Source: Anisakis pegreffii (Eukaryota > Nematoda > Chromadorea > Rhabditida > Anisakidae). Taken from it: DNA of 64,000 nt. The notes under the pieces were generated by a model. That model made no database searches, was not told where the DNA came from, and was given only the letters and a program-made list of their open reading frames with translations. Positions 1-11,348 of the stretch are shown here, piece by piece. The position numbers and the translations under genes were made by a program. Within the stretch, counting starts at the first letter, position 1, and each line of letters begins with the position of its first letter. The stretch covers positions 280,961 to 344,960 of the forward strand of contig JAPYMA010000378.1 in the NCBI GenBank assembly GCA_035041965.1, read 5' to 3'.

Positions 1-245
1 CCCAAATCAGACAAACGAACACGATGACGATTGCTCGAGCGAGAAGGCGTGCAACTACAAAATCCACTTCCTAAACAATATGAAATTTCATCCCACATTA
101 TGGCCATCTGTCTTTCAAAGAGTGCAAAGCAGAAGAAGAACCAAAAAGTTTAGAAGTGTAACTAACTGCAAAGGAATGAATGAGCCCAAAGAAACATCAC
201 TAAAATAACTCTAAATGCAGTCATCAACTCAACCGACTGTCGTGT
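1..245 (-). other. 3' flank of the uridine-cytidine kinase gene
   Basis: Downstream of the kinase stop codon on the minus strand. It would include the 3' UTR; no AATAAA on the minus strand was seen, so the transcript end may lie outside the window or use a variant signal. Confidence 0.5.
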
Positions 246-2402
246 TTAGTGTGGTCTCGTTGAAATTGAAGACGAGCAACGTTCATTATCGCCCACACCA
301 CCACTCAAACTACACGAATCTTGATCAGTGGTTGACAAATGATCATCCAGGCCATCGACCGACGAATGCGGTGATCGTAAGATCTCATGAATATGATGCA
401 ATATCAAATCAATTGCCACTTCGTTATCTACACCCCTCGGGATCACCACATCAGCATACTTCTTCGTCGGTAAACAAAACTCTTCGAACGCTGGCTTCAC
501 TGAATGTAGATATTGATGTAACACCTGCAACTTTAATTGTTGTTACCATTTTATTCTTAAAGTCATTCATAACATTTCTCATTTACTCTTCATTTTGACC
601 ATTCACACATCGTTTTTATAAGATTAACTTTGTTCACATGAATGAAATACCTGCATAAATTCGCCAATCATTCTTAATCGAACAGAAGCGTTTTCATGTA
701 TGCAAATCAAATAAAGAGAACAAATTCTCTTCAATAATTCGAATCATAAATTCCGATTATTCCAAGCAATTACTCATTATCCACTGGACCGTTTCAACAT
801 TACAAATTTAAAAACGAACGAAAATAAACCAGCCTGTTTAAGACTTCGACCTCGTTCGCATGTATCTCGCATCAATCTACGCGCTAGGCGATCATCTGAA
901 TCCGCGTCTACGAATAGTTTCATATCGAAAAGTTTTCGTAGTGATTTCTCATAGAATATTAAGATTCCTTCAACCAAAATCACATCGGCTGGCTCGATCA
1001 ACGTGTATTCATCTTTCACTCTTAATTCAATTTATTTTAACTCATTGTAACTACCTCATTCATCTGACAAAATGGAATTTACAATGACTAATCTCTTCCT
1101 ATCGGAATATGTAACGTTCGCTTAGATGAGCGAACGTTATAAATTTGGATGAATGGCAGCGCTGAAATTTACAGAATACTTATTTTATTGAGCGATCACT
1201 AATAGTTTACGATGAATATTGCTTTATAGAATTGATCTTGAGAAGATTTCTACTTCGTTGACTGACTATATAAAAATTGGAAACCTATAATACATTCCTC
1301 TAAAAATAAATGAATTTATGAACAAAATAACACAGAAATAAATACCTAGTGTTTTGAACAAAGTCATACTTCGGTACTTTGACAGCTTCACCTTTACGTA
1401 ATTTGTTGAGGAGCGACAGCATCAGAGTATGTTCGAACGCATCTGTAATTAATTCATCGCAATCGAATACTTTTCTTTTCTTCTACAACATATAATGCAG
1501 GAGTCGTAGGAACTATGTCGGGATTCTTTTGTGAGATGCCTTCAACAAACATCTGATTCTTCTGAAACCAGGGGGCAACAGTAGAGAAAGCTATCGAAAT
1601 GTGATCAAAAAGGCTCAAAAAAGGCCCAGAAAATATCTTCCTATTAGAATTCCACTTAAAACAACGCTTACTATTAGTTTTAATTTAAAGCGAGAAGAAT
1701 CTCCGCTGACCTATTACATTACTATTTAATATTATCATATTTATAATGTCTTTTGTTGTTGCTTAGAAACACTGCAAATATAAGAAAACAAAAAGATTGG
1801 AATGACTGAAAAGAGAGACATATCAATGAACATATTGTAATCCCGAACTTTCCTCACCTGGGTGATCAAAATTGAAATCACCACGTTTAGCTCGAAGACC
1901 TTCTTCCTCGGTGAGATCACGATAAAATGAATCTTGAGATATCGCAACCACCCTCCTTTTGTGCTCCTTTCCCAAACGTTCAATAATACGTGCACATACT
2001 GATGACTTAAGTTTAATCTCATTCGATATTTATCTAATGATAAATATTTTTGATAATTAGAATAACAAAGATAATGATGTCACTGATCATGAAAATGATT
2101 AAATGGTAATACGAGAAGAACGCAATGCGGATCAACTAAATTGTAATGAGAAATCGCTTAGACCGAGCGTGTTCACAAGTCTTTTCCGAGATGAAAATAA
2201 ACGAGTTTCCTTCAAATGAAAAGGAAGTGGAATGATGCAGTGAAGAACTAACGAGACGACGATACATGCTGTATGCATAAATACTCTAAATTAAGTGTAC
2301 CTAAACTGAATCAATCTCGCATTTATCATTACATCAACGAACCTTGCCCGACGCAGTACCACCGGCCACACCAATTATAAACGGTAATCGTGTTGGTTGC
2401 AT
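246..2402 (-). CDS. UCK: Uridine-cytidine kinase (UCK1/2 family), 5 exons
   Basis: Phosphorylates uridine and cytidine to UMP and CMP in cytosolic pyrimidine salvage. Exons on the minus strand, in coding order: 2343-2402, 1858-2005, 1346-1442, 834-1020, 246-524, giving 256 aa (human UCK2 has 261). The P-loop [10 protein letters not shown] is at residues 11-20 and ends exon 1. It is followed by SSVC, the [10 protein letters not shown] segment, the FDHPDAF motif (exon 2/3 join), [31 protein letters not shown] and RDTCERGR, and the C-terminal [22 protein letters not shown] stretch. All joins keep phase. The start is set by an in-frame TGA two codons upstream of ATG 2402, just before the family domain. 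Oddity: intron 4 (525-833) appears to use a GC donor. The last 40 or so residues are Ser-rich and not conserved. The eL30 gene lies about 760 bp upstream on the same strand. Confidence 0.95.
525..833 (-). other. Probable GC-AG intron of the uridine-cytidine kinase gene
   Basis: The exon before it ends in Ser-Leu-Lys-Gln (codon CAG ending at 834) and is followed by GCTGGT; the acceptor is TTGCAG ending at 525. Joining at these points gives RSLKQ-VLHQY, which aligns without gap to the family (…DLEQ-ILSQY). The nearby GT dinucleotides either remove conserved residues or shift the frame. Confidence 0.75.
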
Positions 2403-3084
2403 TCTTCACTGATGCCGGTTCATATACAATTATTTATTTACCTTAACAAACCAACTTCTACATTAACAAATAATGTTGCTGGTTTCGAGACACATTTGCG
2501 GGGTGATTTTTGTTCGTTGCAGAACGATAATGAATCAATTGATCTTGAATATGAATGCATCTAACTATTCATTTTGCGAATGGTTAAAAAATCAGAACCT
2601 TGACAAAAGCTAATATATCTCACGTCTTTAAGATGCTTTATGATCATTCATGATGATCCAGAGCTATGCATGTGTAAACAAAAGACGACCGCTACGGTAT
2701 GTTAAGCGAACCGTATACAGTCGTACATTTACTGTTTGATGCGCTCTCGATATCAAGTGAAGAATTGAACAAACATAATTTGGATTATGTGGTTGTAAAG
2801 ATCGAATTCAGAAAGATATGCGAGTTATGGTGAATGCTTGGTGCAATTGGATTCAGAAAGTTTAAATGCTGCAGCAAAAATCTTCCTTGCTTCTTGAGCA
2901 TTAGATATACGTTTGTTTTCCGTTAAAATCAGAAAAAAGAAACTTCCTTTGACCACGAGTACCCTCAAAATTTATGCCTACCACATGATCGCACGCTAAA
3001 CATTGGTAACCTGCTTGAGGATGTAGAACCAAACGTTCGAGTGTAATTATTATGTGGAACAGTAATCTTTAATATAACAAATAC
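2403..3084. other. Intergenic spacer between kinase and eL30
   Basis: Holds the presumed promoter and 5' UTR of the minus-strand kinase and the 3' flank of eL30. I see no further coding segment and no repeat in it. Confidence 0.6.
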
Positions 3085-3090
3085 TTTATT
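3085..3090 (-). terminator. Poly(A) signal of the eL30 gene
   Basis: TTTATT on the plus strand reads AATAAA on the minus strand, about 70 bp downstream of the eL30 stop codon, in A+T-rich sequence. Confidence 0.6.
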
Positions 3091-3160
3091 TTCATTTCAT
3101 CAAACAAGAAACAACAACAATTTATAAATATTAAACGATCATTGGTTTTGCCGAACGCGT

Positions 3161-3912
3161 TCAAGCGGTATCCGACGGCATACTACGAATGATATCCGAA
3201 TCACCAGGGTCTGTTATCGACATTGTGCACACTCGGAATAATTTACCGCAAGCTGTTCCCAGCTCAATGTTATTACCGTTGTAGTGATGCACACCAGTTT
3301 TGGCTAACATCGCGTAGTATTCAATTTCACTTTTTCTGCAAATGGATGCATTATTGAAAAGGCACTGAAAGCAATTGAACAGGTCAGGTGGGGAATTCAC
3401 TGAGCAAAAAACAAGTGTGACACACCTCAGTGGAGGTGTATTATTGGCGATTATAACAAGTTTTGCTTTGCCAGCCCGCAACGTCTTCAATGTTTGTTTG
3501 TAACCCAAGCAGAATTTACCGCTTTTCATGACCATTGCTAATCGGGCATTGATGTTTTCCGCTGATTTCTTCTGCAAAACGATTGCAAACTTAATTTCTA
3601 CACGAAAAAAAATTTATCCCTGTCCTTGGTTATAGCTTGAAATTTCACCCTAAATTTTGATACGTTCTGAAAGATTTGGCATTTACCAAAAAACAGATTT
3701 GTGCAAAACACATTCAACTGCTCAACTGAAATGAAACATCAGGGAAGGGTGAAAGATTACAACGAAAACAAAACCGATAAGGACATGCAACCGATGGTGT
3801 TTGTTCATCATGTAAAAACTCCTTCACATTAAAACAAGCTCCGGCGCACTGTCCATCTCAGCCTGTGTTAATCTACTCCAGAGTTTTCACAAACCTGCTT
3901 CTTAACAGCCAT
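3161..3912 (-). CDS. rpl-30: 60S ribosomal protein eL30 (RPL30), 3 exons
   Basis: Component of the large ribosomal subunit. Minus-strand exons 3895-3912 (encodes only MAVKKQ), 3426-3571 and 3161-3335 join to 112 aa, against 113-115 in other animals. Diagnostic stretches are [39 protein letters not shown], then across the second intron [35 protein letters not shown] and [12 protein letters not shown]. Introns are 323 and 90 bp; the second sits in the codon for Arg before KSEIEYY. The six-codon first exon is typical of compact nematode ribosomal genes. A TCTCAG 23 bp upstream of the ATG could be a spliced-leader acceptor, but this is inferred from one short match. Confidence 0.96.
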
Positions 3913-4878
3913 TGCTAATCGTTTCGCTTACGCTGAGATGTGAGTGTCCAAGAATCCTATAAAAACAACTCATCTTTGAAAAAAGTTCAACAATTGGACG
4001 CGTCAAAGCAATGCGAGTCATCATCGTTCAAGACTTTCAGGTAATTTTTCAAAGGATCAATGAAATCTGGACATTAGCAGCGTTTTTAGAGAGAAGCGAT
4101 TTTCTTTACGAGCAACAGATAACTGATCTGAAACCAAACATATCATGGTATACATCAAACCGTCTCCACAACCATACTTTTATTAAACCTCAATAAATTC
4201 GAAAAACTACTGGAAACGGAAACTACAAAATGCGATAGCAAAACCCGACATATCAGATCAACAGTAATAATAGAACGATAACATAGCATCGTCCCAATTA
4301 TGTGACGAACAAAGTCAAATAAATATTCCCAAATGATTATCGAAATGCTCAATGGCCAGTTACACCCTCATCATATGCACTCACTCTCAAAGGAGTAGCA
4401 ATATGAGCATTGTTCACCTAGAGAGACACGACATTCAGCGTTGAAAAGATGGTAAATGACACTGCTCATTGCAAAGATGAATCCACTGAAAATCATTCCT
4501 CTGTCTAAGAGTAAATTTGAAATTTTGATCACAATTGCAACCATACATTAGTGGGAAATGTGAATATTCTCAGAGAACGCTGGGGCTGAAGATCATACTG
4601 GGTTAAGGTACCTATTAAATAAAGTGATGATTTTGTCATACCACATTGAGGCTTCTATTAAAAAATTAGGTGTTTCAATCTATGAGTCCAAACATGAGAC
4701 GAAATGTAATCCATCGCGGTATTTCAATCCTACTATATCCACTCGTAATTTATTTTTGGCTTGAATGAGTATTTTCATCGATTCTCTTATGAGGCATCCT
4801 CGAGTAAGGCGTATCATATATGCCTGTATAGGTACCAGGACATTTGGTATTGTAACGCAACACAATGGGCTTCAATTC

Positions 4879-5021
4879 TAGTGTGTTGCGGAGACGGAAA
4901 AAGGGTCGGAGACTGGGAGAATCGAGGATGAAATTTTGCAGTCGATGACTCTGATAATCTGGTCGTTCCAAAAAAGTTGGAGACGGGGTCCCCGAAAATC
5001 CCCGACCCCCGCAACACACTA
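4879..5021. mobile_element. Small TA-flanked inverted-repeat element (MITE-like)
   Basis: A 13-bp perfect inverted repeat, TAGTGTGTTGCGG at 4879-4891 and CCGCAACACACTA at 5009-5021, bounds 143 bp. If the outermost TA is a target duplication, the terminal repeat is GTGTGTTGCGG, which fits Tc1/mariner-type integration at TA. The interior is G/A-rich and non-coding. Family assignment is inference. Confidence 0.6.
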
Positions 5022-8000
5022 TTTTATACCCGCTATGGAACAGTTTTTTAGAATATGATTTTGACGTACGTTAACATAAACGTAAACACTTTGAACTGAA
5101 TCATTCCGAATTTTATTGAACTATATCACACGCAGTTTGCAATCACATCTATTGCACTCGCGCTTAGAATCACAAATATCATTTTAAGATATCATGCATG
5201 CATTTCTTATTGGTGATGCACAAACATTTCATTATTTGCTTTCAGATGAGGTCGTGATTGTCTACTAAAAATGATCAGTTTAATGAGAATTCCAAAAGAG
5301 AATGCGAACAAACAGGCATACCAGGCGCGATTATAATATGACGGAATTGTTGTTCGCAAAACTGAAGCGCATTAAAAGTACTGTTTTCACGAGATCCTGA
5401 GATCCCACATTTGAATTGCGATCTCGGCATTTATTCTCTGAAAAACTCCTGGATTTCGAGATATGACAGGACACACCGTTTTATATAATTCATCTTCGAT
5501 GATTATTGGCGTGAGGAATGAAAATAATGATGAGCTCGAATCAACTAATGATGAATCGACGGCAATTGGTTCATCTCAGGATGGGGATGAAAATGATGTC
5601 TCATCGTCAAAAAAATAATAAAGCATACGTTATGCCCCTAAAATCTTATACGTTTTAACGCGTATAATAATCCTCAGAATGTGGTTGTGCGAATAAGTGA
5701 ACGAAAGAAAATTGTTGGCTCGATGAAAACGATTCCATCGACAAACATCAAAAATCAACGAGCTTTCTCTGCATTTTCCTTTTTCTGCACGAAACTGAAG
5801 TGAGAACACGAATAAGCGCTTTGACATTCAACCTTTGAACGTTACTCACAGTGTAATTTTTGATTTCAATGAAGTGCATTCCTTGAATGTTCTATTGGAT
5901 TGTTAATATTTCTTTTGTTTGGTTACAATTTCGATCATCATTTCAACTTGTTAACGATTCAATTTTCACTAATTTTTGTTTTTACGATTCGAAACATGTG
6001 TAATACAATTTTGATGAGTTTGAAATTTCAGAGATTTTCAACAAAACAAAAATTGTTCACGAGGAATATTTGTTATTTTCAGACATAAGCATCGGCAATT
6101 CGAGTAACAGAGCACACATGTAATAAAATGTATTTCAGCCATATGTAATGCCATAAAAAAAATGATCCATTGAAGTTGTTCATAGAAGAAGTTCCAATAT
6201 TGCCACACAGAATTTGATTGTTGATACGAGATCTGAATTGCACCTCTGTTGTAATGTCGATGCTCTATGTCCGCACTTTAGAATGCTATTATCGCTACAA
6301 TTCGTTAAATAAACTGCTTCTCAAGCAGTTATGAATGCGATGATTCAAAAACAATGCGCTGTGTACATGTGGCGCCTCAGTATATCAAAATCGCTGAATT
6401 CTGGGATGATTCCAGGATTGGAAAATGGACGGCATTTTGCCGACACGTATTGAAAGCTTTATCAGAATTATTCATGGTCCAATGGTGATTTTTGTTTAGG
6501 AATTTTGTATTGTGAGAGCTCATTGGATACAGTCTTTGTCAGTCCTTTCGATGTATACTTTATCCGAACTCCGCAAAGGTTCTGTCAGCGAGACTGTTAA
6601 TACTCTAAGTCATCAGTATAAATTTGCACTAGTAAAAATTACATTGACTGGAATGAATTAAATCATTTTTCATTGAGCACGATGCAAAAGTGTTTCTTCA
6701 CACGAACTATTCGCATTACGAAGAAACTGTTGGATTAAATTGTGTTCATAAGCTGAGCTTTCATTGTATCTAAGTAGTACTAGCCATTATTATAAAGCTT
6801 CCAGCTTTCGATTTCACAGAGTAATACACAGCAATTCGATGCTAATGAGCAACTTTCATGATAAATTTGAATCGAAATACTACACAACAAAAAACACTGA
6901 AAAGGCATCTCGTGAGAATTGGAATTATTTCCGAACATTATCTCATCGAAGTAATAATTCAGTAAATTTACTCAACACAGTACTCGATAACATCGCAAAC
7001 AGTGTCATGCTGCTAACTGCAAAACACAACACAGTCAAAAGTCCGCGAGCATTAAACTCCTCGAAGCGACATATTCGTTTCTTTAAATGAAGTCTATATG
7101 CTTTATAAAATCATTCTACCGTGAGCAGTTCATGTTCTCTGCTGTAGTCGGCGAGCGGGATTCGGTTGCAAATTGAAATTCCAACAAGTTCTATTACAGT
7201 ACATCTTCGCAAATTCTGCGTCAAAATCAACGAAAACTTCTGCATTTTTTGATCTAATATGGTCGCTCATTTTCGATAGGTTTAAATGGTTTGCGCAGTT
7301 TTAGGTATTTTTATTTGTTTATTATAATTTGCAGTGGGGTGAATGCAATCTGCTGAATACATCGACAAGAACCGCCTCAATGCTCCACGAATATCAGCCA
7401 TCTCTATCCACCGAATGGTCATTTCTTCGCATGAATCTGCATAAGCCACCTTGCTGATTAGCCAGCATTCAACTTATAGTCAGTGATAACATTTTAAAAA
7501 TCAAACTGATGCCTTCAATTCGTAGGTTACGACAGTCACTAAGCAGCTTCCTCGTGCTTCATCGTCGCATTTCTGATTCAAAAGTAAAACGATTCCATTT
7601 GTTCAATAAACTGTCATTCATTCCTTCACCTAATGGCATATCAGTGATAATTCCCTTCCCTCCGGATCGGTAATCATCAGTTCTCCAATGGAACACCCCA
7701 GATTCTTTCATTCCCTCTAGCAAGAACATGTGAAATTCCAACTGATAGTGAATAAATTTTCTATCAATGCCTTTACGGTATCCATTATTCCAAAAAAATC
7801 AAATTGATATTTTTTTCAGTTTGCTTCATTTCCTCCAAGAATATCTTAGGTGAATATCTTAGAAACGATTGGTTTTCCGTTCATCTCGACGATAATTTCT
7901 CAAAGTTTCGTCACATTTTCCGTTTTCATAAATAAATGAACTCGTTGATATAATTCTTTTCTTTTCACCGCTGACGAAAGTTTTTTTCACTACGTTTTAT

Positions 8001-10689
8001 TGCTAACTGCCGAGGTTCATACTGTTGTTGCAATTGATGAATAGAGTTCTGAAAATAATTGTTTCATTCCAGGAAATCAATTTCTTTCACGCCACTGAGG
8101 AATTTACAGATTGTGAGTAAGACTTGTTCTTGGTTCTTTTCTGATGTTTCACGTGAAACTAGTAAATTATTGTAGCGGGAGAGGGGGGGGGGGGGGAGTG
8201 ATATTCTGTTGCGATATGATCTATGTGATTAAATATCAGTGGGTGATATGAATTGTGATATTCGTTGAAATTGATCTTTATGTTTGATCGGCATATAAGC
8301 AGCAACTGTATGTAAGCAGAGCGTTTTGTAGTAGAATTCATTCCGTGTAACTTTCATTGTGTCGTCTATTAATTGTTTTTAATATCTACAAGATATTCTA
8401 TCATGATATTGATAACTTTGAGCATTGTGGCCTTCATGACTGACTATTTCTATTTGAATTGCGCTTAGGCTTATTCTCCAGCGAAAACATAGGCTAACGT
8501 TTAGAAACTGGTTGGAATGGAAAGTGAAATGTACCCGAGTACGTTTCGCAAACTCTAAATTCGACAAAATAAAAAGGTCGAAAATAGTTTTTACGAAACA
8601 GTAACTAGAAAATATTTTATATGTGTTCGAATTCTGCGTTTAATCATTATTTTTTGCTGATTTTTATCATTAATTGTTGCAACATACAAGTGATAAAAGT
8701 GATTTGTTTTCACTTTGCTACTATTAATTTAAAAAACTTCTTGTTTATTGTCATTTGTTCGTCTTGTTTTTATCACTGATTGTGAGATGAAACGAGAACG
8801 TCGATGAAAATAACAAAAATGTAGGTTTTTATAACATTTTATTGATAACACTTCAACAAAATTAGAGGAACAAATAAACCAGAAAAAAATGAAATATAAT
8901 GCAGTAAATGATAAAACAATGCAAAAACACTACAAAGGTAACAATTTTCATACAAAATTTTGGCTTGAGTTAATTTGGAAAGCATAACTGCATATGCAGA
9001 GCAGAAAAAAGTTGCGGGAAAATTCGTGGAATGAGTAAAAGGTACACATTTTTGCCATATATCTTTTAATACATTTTTTGTCCCGTAATTATTTCTGCGA
9101 AGAATTCGAATCAAAATGCAACAAATGCTAATGACATGAGAAAATGCATTAACGAATGCATAAGATGTAAGATGAATGCCGAAGCAAATATTGCTATGTA
9201 CATTTCAATAGAGGAACGCATAAAATGAATGAATGCACATCGAAAAGCGATAATTGTTTTTAAAACACTGTGGTGATATGCTCTCTTAGGTAATGGATTT
9301 CAAGGTGGACTAATCGCTTTTTGTTTGGGAACTGTTCATTGCGATGTTATTATGTGAACAGATGACGAAACCATGGCGACTGAGTTGCGATGAGGAGAAA
9401 TAACGAGAAGACTGCTAAAAAACTAAATTCGAGAAAAATTCAGCTCCGAAACATTAGGGAGAATCGTTCGTGTACAAGATAGAAACGACAATTTGATAAT
9501 GGTCCATTAGAAATAACAATCGCGAACAATAAATCCGCAGAGAATAAGATTTGAACTCACATTTTTGGACAAAAAACAACGCCTTCTATGTTGGACAGGA
9601 ACGAAAGAAAAAAAATGTGGGCCATAAAATTGTAAAACCAATTTCGAATATCTGTAAAGGAAGTGAGGTAAGCACTGCAGAAACTTGTGGGCATCGCTGT
9701 TGAAAAAGAATTGAGTCTAAACACAACTGCTGGAAAGTGTTCACTATTAGAATCGTTAAAATGAAGACTTTCATAAATTGCATTGCTTCGAAAAATAAAC
9801 CAACTAACAATTTTTTTGCTCATTCCACTATACTCAGACGGCATTTCTCCCTTCCGATCGTTTGAAACGGATATTTGGACTACCATTTGTTCAATAGCAC
9901 TCGCAGCCCATCAACATACATAATGTTCCAATAGAAGGTGTAGCAAATCTAAAGCGAAGCGTAATGTATCAATGCCTTAGCATTGCCAGTGTCTCTTCAT
10001 CCTAAAAATTACCACCATCTGAAAGGCGTACTCCTGTTCGTTTGAAAACTGAATATCATACCAATAGCAGTTTAGAATATTCAAACCGTTTCATGATTAC
10101 GGTTGTTGATAGCGTGTTCACTGCCGCTTAAGCAGTTTCTCAAAGTTTGTGATACCTTTTTCACAGTGGTTATCATTTTTTTGAAATGGTCATCATGGTG
10201 CATCAACTAGTTAGCGTCGCAACGATTCATTTGTCATTTTTCATTAGCCTTACTATGCGGTGACTAGCAAGTAAACGTTACAGATCACTCACTCGCACCT
10301 TATTTCCACATTTATCACCGAAAATCATGAACATTCTTAATTCGGCGAAGTGACTTCTTAAGAAAGTTCATGAAAATTCAAAACCGAATAGTGATTCTAC
10401 GTTGCAGTTGCTTTCTCATACAAACTGATGATGTTTCACATGACTCATTAATTTCCGTGCTCCAACAACTCATATTTCAATCCATTTTCTTGTAGTTCGG
10501 TTATTTTCAACGATTAAATACTCGCCATCATTCGTATTGTGAAGCAATGTCTCGGCTTTAATTTACGAAAAAGTTAAAACTGTCTTTCGTCAACACAAAC
10601 TCAAACACCGCTCATCTGAGACACCACAAAATTTCCTCGATAATATCTCAAATATTCCAATTATTTGAACAACACAAACCCTGTCTCTA

Positions 10690-11348
10690 TCGTAAACACA
10701 CTCGTTCGCATGTCTGCGATGTGCTCTCTGATACTAGCGACGCTCAATGCTCTCTCTTTTTCGTTCTTATGCGGATTTGAGAGGCGCCTATTGTCCAGTT
10801 CGTCTCGCTCTCCCAGCCGCGTTGTTGCGAATCGATGAACAAGCGTCAGATTAATGAAGGGATGAACACTGGATTTATTTATGTATTGATTTATAACTTG
10901 ATTTTTTGGTTATAGTAGCGCTAATTTTTGTGTGGAAAGTTGATATTAGGATTTATTGATGCCTTGGAAAATATTATAGTTTATTTACGTTCAGTTTTTT
11001 GATGCTGTGCGTTGATTGGAAGTGATTACTCTTCTTTCTGTTCATATCATCCGTTGTAGCGATCTACAGAAGTGTAACCACTTCTCACGTAGAAGTGGCT
11101 AAACTCTAGGTTTCATTTCATCCATGCGTTTTTCTGTAGATCGTTACTTTTTAAGTTTTTTTGAAATGAAACTCAGTATTTTTATTGCTACGATTTACTT
11201 GAATGAAATGCGTCTAACGACGATTTACTTATGAAAATATTAACATCAATTCACGCACGTAGACCATTCGTTCAAACTTGGATTTGATTGAGCATCATGA
11301 AATGTAGTTCAGGCTTATCAGCAAGGAATAAAACAACGGTTTTCATCA
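10690..11348 (+). promoter_or_regulatory. Presumed promoter and 5' UTR region of the TPR-GoLoco gene
   Basis: 10690-10850 is richer in C, G and CpG than its surroundings and has CT-rich runs such as TCTCGCTCTCCCAG. Between it and the start codon lie a nested inverted repeat (11056-11147) and TTCAG at 11308-11312, a plausible acceptor for a leader exon. No core promoter element can be fixed by eye. Confidence 0.4.
11056..11147. repeat. Nested inverted repeat upstream of the TPR-GoLoco gene
   Basis: Outer arms of 16 bp at 11056-11071 and 11132-11147 match with a single mismatch that would be a G-U pair in RNA. Inside them is a second perfect stem, CCACTTCT at 11078-11085 with AGAAGTGG at 11091-11098 and a 5-base loop. 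The stretch could fold in the 5' UTR or be a small element remnant. Confidence 0.7.

Larger units (their letters stand above)
3913..11348. other. Gene-poor gap of 7.4 kb
   Basis: No exon here can be linked to a known family. It contains the TA-flanked inverted-repeat element at 4879-5021, a run of about 14 G at 8183-8196, and near 10690-10850 a CG-richer, CT-rich patch that is probably the promoter/5' UTR region of the downstream TPR-GoLoco gene. Open stretches such as 6764-7090 (+) and 7559-7741 (-) show no similarity I recognise and are treated as chance or decayed sequence. Confidence 0.55.

Noticed and set aside
6764..7090. Plus-strand frame of 108 codons
   Set aside because: No homology, no start or splice context, and Asn/Ser-rich as expected from base composition.
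7559..7741. Minus-strand frame with GVFHWRTDDYRSGGKG and, in a neighbouring frame, ISHVLARGNERIWGVPLEN
   Set aside because: Some protein-like feel in two frames, but no family recognised and no splice borders that join; possibly a decayed fragment.
8183..8196. Run of about 14 G
   Set aside because: A homopolymer; could form a quadruplex but has no context suggesting function, and its length may be a sequencing artefact.
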